Assembly: GCA_031258995.1 (NCBI GenBank)
Contig: JAIRMB010000005.1
Coordinates: 1-6,930 of the forward strand
Direction: 5' to 3'
From: Puniceicoccales bacterium
GTDB lineage: Bacteria; Verrucomicrobiota; Verrucomicrobiia; Opitutales; JAIRLM01
Length of the DNA stretch: 6,930 nt
The notes below the pieces were generated by a model. That model worked only from the letters and a program-made list of their open reading frames with translations, had not been told where the DNA came from and ran no database searches. Of the stretch, positions 5,095 through 6,930 are shown piece after piece (position 1 is the first letter of the stretch; each line of letters starts with the position of its first letter). The position numbers and the translations under genes are program-made.

Positions 5095-5098
5095 TGCC
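5075..5098. repeat. perfect 8-bp inverted repeat between sctD and tRNA-Val
   Basis: GGCATTTC (5075-5082) and GAAATGCC (5091-5098) are exact inverted copies around an 8-nt loop ATTTTTTG. It is 9 nt from the tRNA-Val 5' end and ~98 nt upstream of the sctD ATG. No T-tract follows on either strand, so it looks more like a protein-binding dyad or a structured leader than a terminator. Confidence 0.65.
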
Positions 5099-5107
5099 CC
5101 GACAGCC

Positions 5108-5184
5108 GGGGGGTTAGCTCAGTCGGTTAGAGCGCCGGTATCACACACCGGAGGTCGACGGTTCGAGCCCGTCACCTCCCACCA
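5108..5184 (+). tRNA. tRNA-Val (anticodon CAC)
   Basis: A complete cloverleaf folds by hand. Acceptor GGGGGGT (5108-5114) pairs with ACCTCCC (5174-5180, one G-T pair); D-stem GCTC/GAGC is at 5117-5120 and 5130-5133; anticodon stem CCGGT/ACCGG is at 5135-5139 and 5147-5151; T-arm is 5157-5173 with loop TTCGAGC. The anticodon loop ATCACAC gives CAC (5142-5144), reading the valine codon GTG. The 3' CCA is encoded (5182-5184). The gene is divergent from sctD (sharing its upstream region) and convergent with mcsA, whose stop codon lies 22 bp away. No terminator is visible in that gap. Confidence 0.97.
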
Positions 5185-5206
5185 ATGGATCGAATCTCTT
5201 AGGGAT

Positions 5207-5824
5207 TTACCGCTTTGCCTTTACCATCGACTTCTTACGGTTCTTCACCTTTGCCGCGCGAAGGGTGTCGATGTGCTGCCGAATCAGGGCGGCTTCCTCG
5301 TAGCGCTCTTCAGTGACCGCGAGAGAAAGGAGCAATTCCAGCTCGCGCGGGTCCCGAGAAAGACGTTCCGGCAGATTTTCGCCCGCTCGGGTCGAAGAAC
5401 GGTCCCACTCCACCGCCGCCGTGCGCAAGAATATGGTGCGCGACTGCGGCCTTTTCCCGCAGTGCTCCTTGCCCCGCTGGATACGGCGCAAAAGGGAATT
5501 CAGCAGCGAAGAGAATGTCTCGTAGCAGCGCTCGCAGCCAAATGTTTTCCGCTTCAGCAGTTCAGCACCGTTAAGACCGCAGCCGGCACAGGTGGACTGG
5601 ACCACGGCATCGGGATCGCGCTGGCTCTGAAAAAGCTCGGAACCAAGCAGCATCTCCGTCGGAGAACCCGCCTCATCCACGACGCCCTTTGCCTTTGCGC
5701 AGACGGCACAAAAATTAATTCGTGAAGTGGCGCCATCGCACACTCGCACGAGATGAACGGTCGCCGGCGCTCCACAGCAATCGCATTTCAGCAGCCGCGC
5801 CATGTCTGAGTTATAGTAGACCAT
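5207..5824 (-). CDS. mcsA: McsA-like zinc-finger/UVR-motif protein
   Basis: A 205-residue protein. Four paired-cysteine zinc-binding motifs are visible: CDCC (14-17), CAVC (39-42), CAGC (79-82) and CERC (97-100). An HCGKRP segment (121-126) matches the family HxGKxP, and a C-terminal UVR (UvrB/UvrC) motif spans ~160-190 (ELELLLSLAVTEERYEEAALIRQHIDTL), followed by a Lys-rich tail. In Firmicutes McsA activates the protein arginine kinase McsB, which marks proteins for ClpC-ClpP; a similar role is likely but inferred. McsB normally sits next to McsA; here a tRNA gene follows instead, so mcsB, if present, is elsewhere. The ATG at 5824 has a GGAAAA site 3 nt upstream and is preferred. ATG codon 8 (5803, MARLLKC) is closer to the usual family start but lacks a clear ribosome site. 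It follows infC by 19 nt and is probably co-transcribed with it. Confidence 0.85.
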   Translation of the reverse strand: MVYYNSDMARLLKCDCCGAPATVHLVRVCDGATSRINFCAVCAKAKGVVDEAGSPTEMLLGSELFQSQRDPDAVVQSTCAGCGLNGAELLKRKTFGCERCYETFSSLLNSLLRRIQRGKEHCGKRPQSRTIFLRTAAVEWDRSSTRAGENLPERLSRDPRELELLLSLAVTEERYEEAALIRQHIDTLRAAKVKNRKKSMVKAKR

Positions 5825-5843
5825 AAATTTTCCAAAAAACGAA

Positions 5844-6548
5844 TCAAATCGACAGAAGACTCCCGAAACTACTTGTTTCTAAGACACTATTTTTTGTCTC
5901 GACAAGCCCCCGAAGGGGCCGCTCGCCATTGGGCTCGCTTCCTCCACTCACGACCTCCGCCGGCGATCGCTTTTTCGCTTTCCCTATTCGCGGCGAAATC
6001 ATTGCGCTTATCGTGCGTCCAGCCAAGCGAGGAGAGGAATCTGCGGTACCGAACTCTCGAAGATCGCCGATGGCACGCTCAACCACCTGGAATCCTAATT
6101 CCTGGTGCGCCATCTCTCGGCCGCGGAACATCAGCGTGAGTTTCAGCTTAAAACCCTGGGAGAGAAATTCTTGTCCATGCCGAATTTTCGTATTGTAGTC
6201 GCCCACGTCTACGGACGGCCGGAACTTCACCTCCTTAGTCTTGGACGCGTTGGACTTTTGTTGACCTTTGGATTTTTTTTCTTCGTCGTATTTGAACTTA
6301 CCATAGTCCAAGATGCGACAGACTGGCGGATTGACTGTAGCCGCCACCTCGATGAGATCCAAGCCAAGTGCCCGCGCCTGCGCAAGTGCGTCTCGGGTAG
6401 CCATAACGCCCAGCTGGGCCCCATCGGAGCCAATCACTCGCACTTCCGGAACCCGAATGCGCTCATTGCGACGGGGCCCGCGATCAAAGCGGCTGCGCCC
6501 AAAATCTTTCTTCTTTCCGCTGGGTTTTTTCGGAAACGCGTTAACCAT
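5844..6548 (-). CDS. infC: translation initiation factor IF-3
   Basis: A 234-residue protein with both IF-3 domains. The N-terminal domain (residues ~27-95) shows RRNERIRVPEVRVIGSDG, LGLDLIEVA and NPPVCRILDYGKFKYDEEKK. A linker of Lys-rich helix follows, then the C-terminal domain (~104-190) with KEVKFRPSVDVGDYNTKIRH, FLSQGFKLKLTLMFRGREM and a closing MISPRIGK. IF-3 binds the 30S subunit, blocks premature 50S joining and checks start-codon pairing. Compared with the ~180-residue E. coli protein it has a basic N-terminal extension (~27 residues) and a ~43-residue Ser/Gly-rich C-terminal tail. The start is an ordinary ATG with AGGA 4 nt upstream, not the rare AUU used for autoregulation in enterobacteria. 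An overlapping upstream ORF covers the start codon. The usual partners rpmI and rplT do not follow; mcsA does. A run of eight A (minus strand, 6280-6273) lies within the coding region. Confidence 0.97.
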   Translation of the reverse strand: MVNAFPKKPSGKKKDFGRSRFDRGPRRNERIRVPEVRVIGSDGAQLGVMATRDALAQARALGLDLIEVAATVNPPVCRILDYGKFKYDEEKKSKGQQKSNASKTKEVKFRPSVDVGDYNTKIRHGQEFLSQGFKLKLTLMFRGREMAHQELGFQVVERAIGDLREFGTADSSPRLAGRTISAMISPRIGKAKKRSPAEVVSGGSEPNGERPLRGLVETKNSVLETSSFGSLLSI

Positions 6549-6585
6549 GGATTCCTGCCATTCTTGCGATGGATTCGTGCGCCAT
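6541..6585 (-). CDS. candidate 14-residue upstream ORF overlapping the infC start
   Basis: On the minus strand ATG (6585) opens MAHESIARMAGIHG and ends at TAA (6543-6541), seven bases past the A of the infC ATG, in a different frame. It has its own well-spaced ribosome site (AGAAGGA, 6 nt before the ATG). Ribosomes finishing it would end almost on top of the infC start, which fits translational coupling or a leader-peptide control of infC. A second ATG in the same frame lies at 6561. The ORF is short enough to be accidental; only the ribosome site and the exact overlap support it. Confidence 0.3.
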   Translation of the reverse strand: MAHESIARMAGIHG

Positions 6586-6586
6586 T
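6547..6586 (-). repeat. imperfect tandem repeat in the infC translation-initiation region
   Basis: ATGGATTCCTGCCATT (6547-6562) and ATGGATTCGTGCGCCATT (6569-6586), given on the plus strand, are near-copies differing by a 2-nt insertion and one substitution, 22 bp apart. The copy nearest infC carries the AGGA ribosome site and the start codon. Confidence 0.55.
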
Positions 6587-6769
6587 GGGGATCCTTCTAG
6601 GGACCCGTTCGCAATCGGCAAGATTTTTTCACCCCATGGTCGCCAAACGGCGGTTTTATCCTAGGGTCTACCCTCATGTGACGTAGTTGTAAAACACGGC
6701 CCGTAAGATAGATGGGGCTGGCTCAGCATTTTTGCGCCGCTTGCGCGACGAAATTCCGCCGGAAGCTCT
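6549..6769 (-). other. intergenic/leader region upstream of infC
   Basis: This 221-bp gap separates the response-regulator gene from infC. Besides the candidate upstream ORF and the tandem repeat, it holds a palindrome AGGGT-CT-ACCCT (6663-6674) followed on the minus strand by TAGGATAAAA, which resembles a -10 element but has no convincing -35 at the right distance. No intrinsic terminator for the upstream gene is evident: the GC-rich stem near 6733-6748 lacks a T-tract on the minus strand. Confidence 0.5.
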
Positions 6770-6930
6770 TTAAGTCGTTTCCGACGAGGAATTTTTTACC
6801 GACGGGCCGGCGGCGGCCGGTTCCGGCGGTTGGTTTTCTTCCGGCTGGCACAGGTAGCCGATGCCGTGCACGGTTTTGAGGGCGCCGATGGCCTCGCAGC
6901 CGTTGCGGCGGAAGAGGTGCCGGATGCGCA
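6770..6930 (-). CDS. OmpR/PhoB-family response regulator, C-terminal fragment (5'-partial)
   Basis: The minus-strand frame is open from the right window edge to TAA at 6772-6770, giving 52 complete residues; the start lies beyond the window. Residues 1-28 match the end of the winged-helix DNA-binding domain of OmpR-type regulators: IRHLFRRNG (usually the HIRRLRxKL recognition helix end) and ALKTVHGIGYLCQ (family IxTVRGxGYxF, the C-terminal beta hairpin or wing). A Pro/Ala/Ser-rich tail of ~24 residues follows, longer than usual. It would be a two-component transcription regulator. No kinase gene is visible, and its targets cannot be read here. It lies 221 bp upstream of infC on the same strand. 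Confidence 0.8.
   Translation of the reverse strand, partial: RIRHLFRRNGCEAIGALKTVHGIGYLCQPEENQPPEPAAAGPSVKNSSSETT

Noticed and set aside
2023..5126. Shared TAGCTCAGTCGG in both tRNA genes as att-site direct repeats of an island
   Set aside because: The identity lies in the conserved D-arm common to many tRNAs; the 3' ends, where integrases normally act, differ, and no integrase is present.
5066..5725. Plus-strand open frame of 219 codons
   Set aside because: It reads through tRNA-Val and antisense to mcsA; no domain or ribosome site supports it.
6105..6686. Plus-strand open frame of 193 codons
   Set aside because: It is exactly antisense to infC, whose IF-3 motifs are unambiguous.
6733..6748. 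GC-rich hairpin near the end of the response-regulator gene as an intrinsic terminator
   Set aside because: On the transcribed strand the stem is followed by A residues, not T, and pairing is only four to five bases.
1..6930. CRISPR arrays, insertion sequences or rRNA
   Set aside because: No regularly spaced repeats, transposase-like frames or rRNA-like conserved segments were seen on either strand.

Overview
This window carries a compact, mostly minus-strand block of bacterial genes with small gaps and several stop/start overlaps. It holds a five-gene type III secretion (T3SS) cassette in the order sctD-sctE-sctF-sctG-sctI, plus housekeeping genes. An FHA-domain SctD, a small SctE, an SctF/SctG pair and a McsA-type gene close by recall, from general knowledge, the gene order of chlamydial T3SS loci. 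Together with rodZ and a stand-alone GlmU-C-like protein, this suggests a member of the PVC superphylum (Chlamydiota, Verrucomicrobiota or relatives). That placement is an inference; no rRNA or other decisive marker is present. The DNA is fairly GC-rich but dotted with A/T runs of 7-8 bases.

Layout, left to right. Positions 1-469 (+) hold the C-terminal part of an SfsA-family nuclease, whose last 47 bp overlap the end of a convergent gene. Positions 423-1836 (-) hold rodZ followed by a left-handed beta-helix sugar acyltransferase-like gene, 4 nt apart. Positions 1837-2015 are intergenic with several short hairpins; 2016-2091 (+) is tRNA-Ala(CGC). Positions 2129-4977 (-) are the T3SS cassette: sctD (inner-membrane ring), sctE and sctG (needle chaperones), sctF (needle) and sctI (inner rod). 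Positions 5108-5184 (+) are tRNA-Val(CAC). Positions 5207-6548 (-) are infC then mcsA, 19 nt apart. Positions 6549-6769 form a leader with a candidate overlapping upstream ORF. Positions 6770-6930 (-) are the C-terminal end of an OmpR-family response regulator cut by the window edge.

How the genes work together. SctD anchors the injectisome basal body in the inner membrane. SctF polymerises into the needle and SctI forms the rod beneath it. By family analogy SctE and SctG hold SctF monomers unpolymerised in the cytoplasm. The cassette is incomplete: no secretin (SctC), SctJ, ATPase (SctN) or export gate (SctR/S/T/U/V) is present, so these must be encoded elsewhere if the machine works. The cassette lies exactly between two plus-strand tRNA genes. 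The remaining genes serve cell shape (rodZ), envelope sugar metabolism (acyltransferase-like), translation initiation (infC) and probably protein quality control (mcsA).

No insertion sequence, CRISPR array, rRNA gene or convincing intrinsic terminator was found. No gene-free stretch exceeds 300 bases; the largest is 221 bp, upstream of infC.
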